From: Moniliella sp. 'wahieum'
Taxonomy: Eukaryota; Basidiomycota; Moniliellomycetes; Moniliellales; Moniliellaceae
DNA length: 64,000 bases
NCBI GenBank assembly: GCA_003971905.1
Contig: RSEE01000066.1
Span: 310,001 to 374,000 of the forward strand
Reading direction: 5' to 3'
Numbering within the stretch: the stretch's first letter is position 1; each line of letters starts with the position of its first letter. A program made the position numbers and the translations under genes. Of the stretch, positions 45,121 to 56,529 are shown in pieces. The notes below the pieces were generated by a model. The model made no database searches. It was not told the origin of the DNA and saw only the letters and a program-made list of their open reading frames with translations.

Positions 45121-47041
45121 TCAATAAGCATACGCGTCCAATACATTGTCGTATGCCACGCTGGGGTGGGCAGGGCGGGCTGTGTCAGCGGTGTTGGTGG
45201 GAGCGCCGGCAGACACAGGAGTGCCAGCCGGATCTTCGACGACCCCCAGTAGCCTCCCTCGGCCACCGAGGCGCCAATGGGGTGGGGGGAGCGTACCGCT
45301 GCGCCCCGTCGCACCTGGCCCCAACTGGCCGGGAATCGTTCAAGCCGAGAGAGATGTGGGGGGCTCGGACGTGCCATGATGCGAGGCAAAGAAGGTTGGA
45401 TCGGTATGCATGCCAGCGTACGCCTGCCCGTCCAACGGAGGGCTGCCGGGCAGACTGGCAACCGGACTGTGCTCTGACGACTCGAACGCCTTGCCGACCG
45501 AGCCGAGCGGCGAAGCGTGGTCGTGGGATTGGGACGACGGGGTAGACCGGTCCTGGTCCGACACGGGGGCCAGGTCGTGCGCATAGCCCGCACCGTACAC
45601 GGTCGGTTAAAGCTATAGTCCTCCGCGCCAGTCTGGTCCGAACGACGGTTGGCGGTAGCGTCCCCGCCTTGCTCCTCCCGTGCGCCCGGTGTAGCATCAT
45701 CAGATTCGCCGTAAGGCACCCCCACACGGTCCAGGTGCGCATACGGGTCGGCTGTGCGGATCATTTCGTCCTGGGCATACGCAGGGGTCGGGGCAGTAGG
45801 ATATACGTATCCACCCGCCGGGACGACTGCCGCAGCTTCGGCCGGATAGTCTGGATGGAAGGGGGGCATGACAAAGCCAGAGGGAGCATGGGCATCCGCC
45901 ATTTCGGCCGGATGGGTATCCAGCAGATCGTCTTCGTCAAATCCGTCGGCAAGGAGGAACGGTGGGGATCCTTGTCAAACAGCATGGGTTCTTCTCGTGG
46001 CCGTGAAAAGCACTTGCGCCACAACAGATACAGCACGAGCAGCAGGGCCACTGCCCCACACACACCGCCAACTGCCGCACCAACAATCCCGCCCGTCGAC
46101 AGAGAATTGTGGTGAGAAGATGCCATATTGTGTTGGTGGGCGCCGTTGGGGCTGGCCGTTGCCCGAGCGGTGTCGGTAAGTGTTTGCTGCGACAGCATGG
46201 GCGCGGAGAAACTGGCCAGGGGGCCTGCAGTGATGTGAGTGTTAACGGAGGCGACAGGCGACAGGTTGGCCATGCTGGTAGTGGTGGCGGCTTGCTGTGT
46301 CGGTTGAGCCACGGCGTAAGAGTGGACGTAGGCGTGGACGTAGAGGATGATGGGCTGGCGGAGGAGACACTGAACTGGCCAGAGGAGCTTGACAGCCAAG
46401 ACGAGTACGCACTTGACGAGCCTACGGAGCCGGATGAGGAGGAGCCCAAGACGAGGAGACGGAGGACCAGGAGGAACTCGTAGGAGACGAGCTGCTGTAC
46501 GTTGATGACGTGCTAGAGCTTCTGTACGAGTCGCTTGACATGGTGGATGAGCCAGAAGAGTAGCCGCTACTGGAACGATGGCTGTACGGGTTGGATGAGG
46601 AAGAGTCTTGAACGAAGGAGGAGGCTGAACTATAGGAGTCAGATAGACGGCGGAGCTGCCGTAGGAGGAGCTGCCGTCGTAGCTTTTGGAGTTGGAGTTG
46701 GAGTTGGAGTTGGAGCCAGAGCCAGGGCCAGAGCCAGCGGACGACGCAGCAGAGGCGGAGGCATGGGACGAGCGAGATGGAGACGCACTGGGGGTGCGAC
46801 TGTCGTTTACGCTGCCATCTCCGTTGTTGGGGCCGTTGTTGGGGCCGTTGTTGTGGTGGGTGGAGGCGCCGTCGGGGCCAGAAGCAGAGCTAGCTGATGC
46901 GTCGTTGTCGTAGCCATCGCCATAGGCAGAAGAGAAGGTGTTGGAGTGGTGTTCGTTGGCGGCGCGTGCTAGGTGGGCGGGACGGGAAGAAGCAAACGCG
47001 TGGTGGCGGCGTGCAGCGTGGAGGGTGGGATGCACGGTCAT
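45121..47041 (-). CDS. Ser-rich single-pass membrane protein
   Basis: Second protein of the surface-sensor type; no family recognised. From ATG 47041 (MTVHPTLHAARRHHAFASSR) a Ser/Asn/Gly-rich ectodomain follows, with an NS dipeptide run and GPGSGSGS-like sequence encoded by the minisatellite at 46687-46736, then YSSGSS-type Ser blocks. The membrane segment is GGIVGAAVGGVCGAVALLLV LYLL near 46090-46020, then WRKCFSRPREEP. The cytoplasmic tail is Pro/Tyr/acid-rich (FVMPPFHPDYPAEAAAVVPA; YAQDEMIRTADPYAHLDRVG) and ends DNVLDAYAY, stop at 45121. Frame breaks lie near 46620, 46410, 45945, 45600, 45350 and 45250. No signal peptide is evident at the chosen start, so the real start may be upstream or the protein type III. 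Layout matches the protein at 32.8-35.4 kb, but the sequences are not obviously homologous. Confidence 0.65.
46687..46736. repeat. GGAGTT/GCCAGA coding minisatellite
   Basis: Tandem GGAGTT followed by GCCAGA/GCCAGG units within the Ser-rich protein gene; on the coding strand it gives alternating Asn-Ser and Gly-Ser/Pro. Confidence 0.8.
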
Positions 47042-48079
47042 GGCAGCACGCGTGCGGGCGGCAGGGCCAGCCTGGTGGGAAGGAGGGCGGGAAAAAAGAG
47101 TGTGGGGGATGGAGAGGTGCGGGGCGTGGGTGGGATTGGTGGTGGGGAGCTGAGAGCTGTGAGCGCTGAGCGTTGGCCAGGCGCGCGCTGAGGGGATGGG
47201 TGCGTGAGAGAGCGACCGAGTGAAGTTATTGTGAGAAGTGACTAGTGACTTGGGCAGGCCTACAGACTTGGTGACTTGAAGCCCGTCGCTAGTCACTAGT
47301 CACTCCAAGGAAGCATGGGGCCTGGGGCGTGAGCAACTGCAATTGAAAGTTGAAGGCGATGGAGGAACAATGGATGAGAGTGCTCCCGTGCCCTGTGCCG
47401 GGCAGTGCTATGCTGTGCTATGCAGTGCTGCGCATTGGGCTGCGCTGCTCGGTGCCGCTCTGCGTTGCTGTGCGTTGCTCTGCGATCGAGAAAGACGGGC
47501 GGCGGGCGTGGCGCGAGTCTACCTGCCGACTGGGATCTGCAATGCATGCGTCCGCACGGGGGAGCTGTCGCGCAATAGGGCCACCGACTCGGCTCTGGCC
47601 CAGCCGAGCAGACGCGATGTGCTCGGACCCAACAGCACCAACCACCAACCAGGTGCTGTGTCGTGCTGCAGACGGCGGCGAGCCCGTGTGTGTCGATCAT
47701 CATGCATCAACCATCGAACTCTTCAATTCAATCATGCACCAGCCGGCGGGGTTTGCAATCCTGCACCTGCTCGCTCGCCTCGTCCAAACGTTGGGCCATC
47801 GGCATGCGGTGCGTGTAGATGCGTTACGTAACAACCCATCGTTTTCAAAGTTGAATGCGGGCAGGGCACTCGCAACTAGCAACGCGCAACGCCCGATTGA
47901 ACGCACAGGGAAGGGACGCGTGCTTGCAATATTAACACCTCGGACGTCGGAGATGCCGCGTCGCGTCATGTGGCCCCGCTGCAGGCCATCCGCGACGCGC
48001 CGCTTATGACGTTGCGCCTACTGGCCTCCTTCCCATCCGCCTCCTCCTCGCCACCACGACGGGCGCAGTGTGGGCAGGC
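47042..48079. other. Divergent promoter region with palindromic elements
   Basis: No gene is supported. Contains AGTGACTAGTGACT and CTAGTCACTAGTCACT elements (47237-47306) and a TGCTGTGC-rich low-complexity stretch (47395-47500). Confidence 0.5.
47237..47306. promoter_or_regulatory. Paired AGT(C/G)ACTAGT(C/G)ACT elements
   Basis: AGTGACTAGTGACTT at 47237-47251 and CTAGTCACTAGTCACT at 47289-47304, about 200-265 bp upstream of the 47041 start. Same half-sites as at 18.7 and 27.25 kb. Confidence 0.45.
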
Positions 48080-51027
48080 ATGGCGTCGGTGTCTTCCTCT
48101 CACGTGGCGCTTGGGCGTGTGCTTGGCGTCCCAAACGGCAGCTCCCACTCCAGCCCCAGCTCCGACGCTGTCCACTCGGCCGCCGTCGCAATCCGCAGCA
48201 CCAAAGACGGCTCTTCTGACTCGCCAAATGGCCCCCGCCTCGTCCTCCTTCGCGGGCCCTACAGCACCTCCCCCACATACATCACCGCCATCCCCAGCAC
48301 TCTTGCCCAGCTCGAGCACAAGGCTGCTCGTCTCTTCCGTCCCCCACCCACAGCTGCAGCCGCGCCTCCCGACCATCAGCTCCGTGTCCGCATCCTGCTC
48401 GGGGACCATGGCCAAGCCCAGCTATGTCCCGATGCACTGCCCGCACTCCGCCACCGCGAACTTCTCATTGCGCGTTTTTTCTTTGCCCCCTCTCCATCTG
48501 CCCCGGTCTCCCTTGCAGACCACCGCCGTGCCGCTCGCCGTGTCCGTTTTGCTCCTCTGCCCCCCTCCCCATCCGACCAGCGTCGTCCAACCCCATCCAC
48601 CGCAGTAGCCAAGCAAACCCAATCCACCATGTCTCTTGAGGGACAAGACACCTCCTCTTCTTCCCTCTTACGTGCAGGCCCGTCCAGGTCGGCTTCTTCT
48701 AGCCTCTTCTGTCCGCAACGACACTCCAACTCACAGTCCCCTACCCTCGGCCCAACAACTCGACCACACGGTCCTCGCCCCTCCCACCCTGTCACCCCCA
48801 CCCCTCCACTCCCACCCACACCAAACCAAGCGCCCAGGCGCCACGGGCCGCTTCATTCGCTGCCCTTCTCTATGCCTCAGCCGTGTCTCCGCCCGAACAT
48901 GGCAGTACTGTTCTGGCCTGTTCTCCCCAGTCCACGCCCACGCCCACCATACCGACCGCACTGGGCTCGTCTCTTGATCCGCCGCAAGAGACGCTTTTCT
49001 ATGCCAAGGGGTCGATGGGGCCACTTTCCTCACCTTCCCACAACGCCGGGGCGCCAGAGCAAACGGAGAGTGGAATTCGTCCCCCTTTTGCCGAGGCAAA
49101 GCCCGTTGCGTTGGACCAGGGGTGCCCTTCCCCACCCGTTCCCGTTATTCCTTCCTGTGCGAATGACGCTGGTACATGCGCCCAAGCCGCGTCACCTCCG
49201 GTTGCACCAGTGGAGTCTACAGTGCCCCTGCCTCTAACGACTCCGTGCCTCGGCCCTCCTCGCCAAGTCACTCCTTCCTCATGTGCGCCGATCGAGCCTT
49301 GCCTCGCACTTGCAGAGGCAGACGCAGAGGGGTTGCTATCTCCTTCCGGATTGTCCGAGGAGGCAATTGGGAAGGCAGGGTCGATGCGAGCACTCGTGGA
49401 TCAGGAGTCCCCCAGTCACCAGACCGTGCACCTCCCCACGCCCCCGCGCACCGGGTGACCCCTCGACCTCCCCGCTCGCCGACGGGTGAGATGGAGCTGG
49501 CCTCATCCGACACGGTCGTAGACGAGGAAGAAGTGGGTGCCAAAGAGGCACACCAGGGTTTGGCTCTGTCGCTCGCCGGTGCACATTCTCATCTTACTTC
49601 TGAGGTGTGGTCTCCCGAAACGCCGGTGTGCAAGTTCCTTCTCGGCCCACCCCGTTTCCATCTACGTCCGGGCCGGCCATTCAAGCTGACGGCTTCTGCG
49701 CCCCCCGTGCATTCGGGGCCACAAGGTTCATCGTCCTCGTTGGCCGCACTGCCCCGCGGGACAGAGGCGAAGAATGCCCTGCCGTCGCTGCCGTCGTCCC
49801 CTTCTTCGCCCCTCTCCTCGCCTTCTTTGCCGCCACGGGTTCATGCTACGCGCTGTGCCATCCCTGCTTCGGACACGCTGCTCTCTTTCGTTTCGTCGGA
49901 CGAGGAGGAATTGACGCCCATGCTAGAGATGTCAGATCGTCTGCGCGTGCGCATGCCACGATCTCCTTCGCCCACGCACACTTCTGCCTACCCAATCCAG
50001 TTCTGCCCGGGCCACACCATCACGCCCCCAAGACACAGAAAAAGTGCACCCGGAAGAAGAGCAATGCTGTCCAACGCCATCCTCCTCTCACCCCACCATC
50101 CGTCTCGCGCAGGCGATCCACTCTTCACGACACAACGAAATCAGCCTCTCGTTCCTCCTGGCTGCCTACACCGTCTTCACGCAAACGCCGTTCTGCGCCG
50201 ATTCTGAGCGGGACTTGCTGTCCCCTCCGGAGTCCAAGCGCGCACGGCGCTGGCCCCGGGTTACTACCAGGCTGATGCGCTTGGGAAAAAAGGCGCCAGA
50301 CCTGTCTCCGCTATCGCCTTCCCCGTCGCCTTCCCCGTCGCCTTTGCCTCCCACCTGGGCGGAAGCAGTCGAGAGCGAGGAAGATGTGCAGCAATTTCGT
50401 CCCTTGCTCTTAACGCCCCGCACGTTTTGCCTTACCTCGCCCTCGGTTCAGTCCGGCCCGCGCTCCTCGCCTTCGGATCGGCCCCTCGAGTCTCTCTCGT
50501 CGCCTGCTTCGTCCGTCCGGCCAGCCACGATTGACGCTACCTTCCAACCGGCCTGGCGCTTGCTCAACGCCGTTCTCGCCCACCCTGCCGCCCAATCCTT
50601 CCAACACTCTTACCCCGCTTGGGCGGATGCGCCACCCGAGTGTCCTCCAGGTACGTTTCCTTGTGCCTTTGCCGTTGGCTTTAGTGCCCGGTGAGCGTGT
50701 GCTGGTATTGACGCGATTGTCTCTGGGGTGCCCTGGGCAGACCTTCCCTCGATCCAGGCCAAACTGCAATCGGTCCACCGAGCCCACCTCGGCACGACCG
50801 ATCGGGATGCGCCAGAGCAGACTGACGCGACCCCCGACTCGCCTTGCCCTTTGGATCTGGTCGCCGGCGACCTCGCCGCGCTCTGCTGCCATGCGCACCT
50901 TAGCTCCTCCTCGTACTCGCCCCGTTTTGCCCACGCGCGTACGTTGGGCACCTTTGCCCGCCGGTACGCTGCCCAGTTGCGCACCAACCCTGCTGCGCCC
51001 GCGCCGTTCCCCATTGGGTCCAGGTGA
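48080..51027 (+). CDS. Large Ser/Pro-rich protein, possible degenerate bromodomain at C-terminus
   Basis: I do not recognise the protein as a whole. It starts MASVSSSHVALGRVLGVPNG at 48080. An ordered-looking N-terminus (GPRLVLLRGPYSTSPTYITA) is followed by about 700 mostly disordered residues with RRVRFAPLPPSP and RRVEFVPLLPRQSP patches and acidic-Ser stretches (LLSFVSSDEEELTPMLEMSD). A helical segment follows (IHSSRHNEISLSFLLAAYTV). The C-terminal ~110 residues resemble a bromodomain in order: PAWRLLNAVLAHPAAQSF, intron 50651-50740 (GTACGT...CAG), PPDLPSIQAKLQS (like the PMDLxTIxxKL turn), then DLVAGDLAALCCHAHLSS and YSPRFAHARTLGTFARRY. The acetyl-lysine-binding Asn region reads HAHLSSSSYS, so binding is doubtful. 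Frame changes occur near 48950, 49450, 50080 and elsewhere. Stop 51025-51027. About 950 residues. Confidence 0.6.
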
Positions 51028-51270
51028 CCGGTGGCCTAGCTCACCTCTCCCGCCCCCCCGCGGCGTCCCGTCGCCTTGCGCGTCTACGCCACTGAAGTGT
51101 CACGTCTATGTACCTTGCACCTCGTACGTCCCGCTCGGCCTGCGCCCGTGTCCCAGCTACAGACACCCGGCGTTGGGACCGTTGCGCTGGCCTGCCCCCC
51201 ACCCCAAGTCGGGGTGCCGCCGCGTTGGTCGTGCTTTAATTTATGTCGGTCATCATGCGCCGTGTGGCAT

Positions 51271-51296
51271 GGGGCAGGGGGCAGGGGGCAGGGGGC
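51271..51296 (+). repeat. G-rich tandem (GGGGGCA), G-quadruplex motif
   Basis: Four runs of four or five G separated by CA dinucleotides, satisfying the usual G4 pattern with 2-base loops. It lies about 250 bp downstream of the 51027 stop, within the likely 3' UTR. Confidence 0.8.
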
Positions 51297-52344
51297 ATGT
51301 CAGAGCCTCCTTCTTTGCTCCCCTCGAACGTTTGGCAGGACCGCAGATGCAGATAGACTGATGGCCGGCATCCCAGGTTGGATGAAAGCGCAGCGCAGCC
51401 GGAGACGATTCGGGTACAGTTGAGGCTTCAAGTTGAAGGTGGAAGCGTCCGCAGTGGGCGGGCCAGCGCAAGGGTGGCACGTTGCAACCATGTCACTTGC
51501 CAGAGCGCGGCGCGCATCCGCTCGGTTGGTGGCCCACTCGTCAACCGGCTGTCGAAGGTCTCTCGCGCCGCCAGCTCGTCCAGCTCAAGTTGAGCCCAAG
51601 CTCCAGCTTCATTACGCGCTAAGGTTCTTGTGCTCATCACAGATAAGGTAGCACGGTTAAACGTTACCGTTATTCCCATCGTCTTATATCAAAGCCTAGT
51701 AGCCAGTTGTCCTGCTCATCGCCCACCAACGAACCCACTTCTTCAGCCCGCAACCAACGATGTCTGTTCCGCCGCTTGTTGTCCGCCATGCCTCCCACAC
51801 CGGTTGCGTCCAAGGCACATCACAGTACCGACAGAGAAGCCGCAGCGAGCGCGTCCAAAACGACCGCTGCGAAGAAGACACGTCCACGTCGCCCGTTCGT
51901 ACAGCAACATGTCTCCATTTCGTCGAGGAGATGCAGAGGGCAGGGCAGCCCGGGGTAGTGACTTTGCTTCATTGTGTAGCGTGACGCGTCCTGAGGCATT
52001 TCTCGCCGCAGCCGAGCGCAAGGCGCGATGGGGTGCTGAGGTAAGGCGCGCGTGGGAGGCACCGCGGGCGGTGGAATGCACGGGGGATGCATGGTGGCGC
52101 AGCAGCTGCGGGCTAGGGTTGGCGCTGGGCGCCTGCGCTTGTCGGGCCCTGGCACAGCGCGAGGCAGGACGCGCATTCAGGGGCCGAGCGGCACCGCGCC
52201 AGTGTGCGTTGCTCTCGTTGGTGCGGCGCCACACGGGCGCTGTGCTGAGCGGCCCAGCGGATCACGTGGCCGCCAGGGTTGCATGCGCCACGGCCGCCTC
52301 TCCTGCCGCCTGCTTTCACATCCGCTTTCCGCTTTGCACCCCCT

Positions 52345-52406
52345 GCCACCATCGCCACCCCCGTCGCCACCGCCATCGCCACCGCCACCGCCGCTGCCAT
52401 CGCTGT
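52345..52406. repeat. GCCACC/GCCATC trinucleotide tract
   Basis: Imperfect GCCACC and GCCATC hexamers in the kinesin leader, about 90-150 bp before the start codon. Confidence 0.75.
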
Positions 52407-52496
52407 CTCCCCCTAGCAGGACGCGCATTCACCCACCCACCCCCTCCCCAGTACCCCCCTTGCCCCTTCCCCCTCCCCCTCCCCTACCCCTGCGCC

Positions 52497-55400
52497 ATGT
52501 CGGGCAACGTCAAAGTCGTTGCGCGCTTTCGCCCTCCCAACTCGCTCGAGATGCGGGAGGGCGGAGACATTGTGGTCGACTTTAGCGCAATCAACCCAAC
52601 CGACCCAGGCGAGCATACAATCAAGCTTCTTGGCTCCACCAACTCAGACGCTCTCAATGGCTTTACCTTTGACCGTATCTTCCCCATGGGCACCCCCCAA
52701 CGCGATGTGTTTGAGTTTGGCATTCGCGACACCGTCGATGGTATGCTCCCCTCTCCTTCCTTGGTGAATATTGGCGCCAGCGTAACTGACTCGCTTCTCC
52801 AGACGTGGTCAATGGCTACAACGGCACCATCTTTGCCTACGGCCAAACGGGCTCGGGCAAGACATTCACCATGATGGGGTCCGACATTGATGATGAAAAC
52901 ACAAAGGGAATCATCCCCCGCATTACTGAGCAGATCTTTGAGTCGATCATGGTCTCGCCCCCCAACCTGGAATACTTTGTCAAGGTGAGCTACATGGAGA
53001 TCTACATGGAGAAGATCCGCGACCTGCTGCAACCGCAGAACGACAACCTCCAAATCCACGAGGACAAGGCACGTGGGGTGTATGTCAAGGGATTGACGGA
53101 CGTGTATGTTGGATCGACGGGTGAGGTGTATGAAATTATGCGGCAAGGAAGCTCGGCCCGCGTCGTGTCCTACACCAATATGAACGCCGAATCCTCTCGC
53201 TCCCATTCCATCTTTGTCATTAGCATCCAGCAGCGCAACACCGAAACGGGCAGCTCCAAGACCGGAAATCTGTACCTGGTCGATCTGGCCGGTAGCGAGA
53301 AGGTGGGAAAGACGGGCGCGAGTGGTCAAACATTGGAAGAAGCCAAGAAGATCAACAAGAGTTTAAGTGCGCTGGGCATGGTGATCAATGCCCTGACCGA
53401 CGGCAAATCGGGGCACATTCCGTACCGTGATTCCAAGCTGACACGTATCCTGCAAGAATCGTTGGGTGGTAACTCGCGTACAACGCTGATTGTCAACGCA
53501 TCCCCTGCGCATTTAACCAGGAAGAGACGCTGTCGACGCTTCGGTTCGGTGTGCGTGCCAAGAACATTAAGAATAAGGCGCGTGTCAATGCGGAAATGTC
53601 GCCAGCCGAGCTGCGGCAGGCCCTCAAGAAGACCAAGGCGGAGGCAGACCGGTACAAGGCGTACATTGCTGCCCTTGAGGCCGAGATCAAGATCTGGCGT
53701 GCGGGGGGCAAGGTTGCCGAGGCGGATCGGGCGGATGCAACCAAGGTGGGCACCTCGGCCGCGGGCCACCAGGCCACCGGCAGCACTGCCTCCACAACCA
53801 CCAGCAAGCTTTCTGCGCCCAGCAGCAAAGACTCTACCCGTCCCACCAGCCCAGCTGTGGAAGGGATTAAGGACCTTACCTCTCGCCCCGATACGCCAAC
53901 GGTGGTTGGCCTCGACAAGGACGAACGCGACGAGTTCTTGCGTCGGGAGAACGAGTTGGCGGACCAGGTGACGGAGAAGGAAGCGGCGCTCAAGCTTGCC
54001 CAAAACCATCTGTCGGAGGTCCAAACCGAGCTTGCGTTCCTTCGTGAACAGGAAGAGACGTTCAACAAGGAGAACAAGGCGTTGGCCACAGAGATGAACG
54101 AGGTTAAACTTGAGCTGGAGCGGATTCGCTACGACAGCAAGGATTCGACCATCATGATGGACATGCTCAAAGAACAAAACGCCGAGTTGACGGTCGAGGT
54201 GGAGGAGCTGAAGAAGAATTTGGCTGCCGAGACGGCACAGACGGCCAAGGATGCGGCCCAAGAAGAGCGCAAGGAACGCAAGAAGCAAGAGAAGATGGCC
54301 AAGATGCTGGCCGACTTTAGCTCGGGCATCCTCACCGAGCGTGAGGAGCAAATCCGTGCCACCCTTCTCAAGCTTGAGACGACGGCGGGAGCGTTGAGCA
54401 AGGAGGACATGGGCATGGTCCGTGAGCAGTTGCTCGAGTCGCAAACGCTGGTGCGGGAGCAACAGGAACTGCTGACGCAAGCACAGGAGGAAAACGACTT
54501 GCTGCTCCAACGGCGGGAAGAGACCGAAGTGCGCCTGTCTGAGCTCGAAGCGGAATACGAAGAACTGATTCAACGCCAAGTGCGCGATGCCCAAGCGAAC
54601 CAGCAGGGTGGCGATGTGGAAGCGCTGGTAGAGGATCTCAAGTCCAAGCTCGAGGTGCAGTATTCCAACAAGCGCCAAGCTCAAGCCGATGCGCTCACTG
54701 ATCTGCAACACCAAGTCGACCTGAAAGCCAAGGAGATTGCCTCGCTTCGCACGGCGAACGAAGAGCTGAAGAATGGCAACGAAGAGCTGAAGCGCGCGTT
54801 TGCCATCACGGCAGCCGGTGTCGAGGGAGGCAAGAACCTTGCCGAGTCGGCGCGTGAGATGGAGCGGGTGCGCAAGACAATGGCCAACCAACTGGCCGAG
54901 TTTGATGTGATGAGAAGAACTTGATGCGCGATCTGCAAAACCGATGCGAGAAGGTGGTGGAACTGGAACTGTCGCTGGACGAGTCGAAGGAGCAGTACAA
55001 CAATGTGTTGCGTTCCAGCAATGCGCGTACCCAACAAAAGAAGATGGCCTTCCTGGAGCGGCAGCTGGAGCAGTTGGTCGATGCGCAACAGCAGCTCGTG
55101 GCCCAGAATGCGGCGCTCAAGACCGAGGTGTCGGTGGCGGAGCGCAAGTTGGTTGCGCGGCAAGAACACATCCGTGCACTCGAGGCATCCCTCACCGAGT
55201 CGCAAAACAAGCTGGCGGCGCAGAACCGGAGGTACGAGCAGCAAATGGAGGCGGTGCGGACCAAGCTGGCGCATGCGCGGGAGGCGCGCGCCATGGCGCC
55301 CACCAACCCGTATGGTCGGATCGCCAAGCCGCTGCGCGGCGGCGGCGGCGCTCCGCTGCCGGTCCAAGCAGGTGGAGCGGTGGCGGTGCCGCGCGTAGCG

Positions 55401-55568
55401 TCAATCAACCCGGCGCAAGCGCAGGCGCAGGCGCACCACCGCACAGGCTCGACCATGGGCTCGCCCTCGGCGTATGGCGAGGCGGGCTCGCTGCGTGCGC
55501 GGCCGGACGCGGGCAACTCGATCAAGAGCCGGTCGAATTGGTTCTTCTCGACGTCGAAGCAGGTGTGA
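52497..55568 (+). CDS. Conventional kinesin (kinesin-1 heavy chain)
   Basis: Plus-end microtubule motor carrying vesicles, organelles and dynein in hyphae. Motor domain: [15 protein letters not shown], intron 52741-52802, then the P-loop GQTGSGKT, switch [12 protein letters not shown], switch [19 protein letters not shown] and [16 protein letters not shown]. The neck-linker region reads [21 protein letters not shown] coiled-coil stalk follows with DRDEF-type heptads and the fungal KHC block [18 protein letters not shown]. The tail has [12 protein letters not shown], the IAK autoinhibitory motif, and a basic C-terminus ending at 55566-55568. Two one-base losses split the frame: T run 53512-53514 and near 54911-54920; correcting each gives continuous protein through strictly conserved blocks. 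About 1,000 residues, near fungal KHC length (about 930-970). Confidence 0.96.
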
Positions 55569-56500
55569 GGGCGGGCCTGCTGCTGCGTCGCAGGCGCCGG
55601 CTGTGTTGGACGAGGCGGAGGAGGCGGAGGAGTGAGATTGACATGCCATAGCAGCGCCATGCGATCATCCCACGGTGGCCCCAGGCGTGTGGCGCAGTAG
55701 CTGAAATTTCAGGTGGGGGTGTGGGGGGCGGGCACTAGGCCGCAGGGAGATATATGTGCGCTGCATGGAGGACGTAGGACGCATGGCCCAGACGCCTGGC
55801 TGGCGGCGTGGCTGTGTGCCTGTGTGGCTGGTGGCTGCTGATGCGCAATGCTTCATGCGCTGCTGGGTTCCCACTGCCGCTCTCAGATCTCAGCTCTCAC
55901 TCTCAGCGCGCACGCCGCACCGCTCTCTGGCCCCCTCCCTCTGCCTCTGCCTCTGCCTCTGCCTCTGCCTCCGCCTCCGCCTGCCCGCCGGCGCACATGC
56001 CCATGGCGAGCCCCCGCCCGCTCCGCTCGCCCCAGCGCCCCGCTCCCGCCCCGCCCGCCGCTGTCCCCGCTCCGCACCCGCCGCGACCTGCCCCCGCTCG
56101 CCGTGGCCGTTGCGCCCGCCCAGGCGCCGCTGCCTGCCGCCTCCCACTCCCACTCGGCCTCAAGCTCGCCCCACCCGAACGCCACTCCTCCCCGCCGCCC
56201 TCTCCAGGGCCTATGGTTCCCCGCCCCGACCCCGACCCCGACCGTGGTACTGCCGAACGCGGGCCAGCCGCCCGCCTGGCCCGCGCCGCCGCCCCCCGCC
56301 CGACGCACCGTCTGTCTTGCCCCCTCGTCCCAACCCACCCTACCGCTACCACTACCACTACCACTGCCGCTGCCGCTGCCGTCGCCGCTGCCGTGTCACT
56401 GCCACTGTGCGGGCCCGGCGCCGTGCCGCCGTGCTCGACTCGCTGCCGGCTACGCAGTCGGACTCCCGCCCGCGCTCACGCCTCTTGTCCTGGGACACGC
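55569..56500. other. GC-rich stretch after kinesin, no gene resolved
   Basis: Contains a GCCTCT microsatellite and long Pro/Arg/Leu frames open on both strands. It may include the 5' part of the next gene, but no protein can be supported here. Confidence 0.4.
55937..55984. repeat. GCCTCT microsatellite
   Basis: About seven CTCTGC/CTCCGC hexamers on the plus strand in a pyrimidine-rich setting. Confidence 0.85.
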
Positions 56501-56529
56501 ACGCCGGCCCCCTTTCGGCGCCTCCGACA

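Larger units (their letters stand above)
51028..52496. other. Intergenic, promoter of kinesin-1
   Basis: No gene is supported. Contains a G-quadruplex-type motif (51271-51296) and, near 52345-52406, a CCACCG/CCATCG-rich tract directly upstream of the kinesin start. Confidence 0.5.

Noticed and set aside
53326-54891. 521-codon open frame antisense to kinesin
   Set aside because: It mirrors the GC-rich coiled-coil coding strand, is Leu/Gln-rich and has no similarity; the sense strand is an obvious kinesin.
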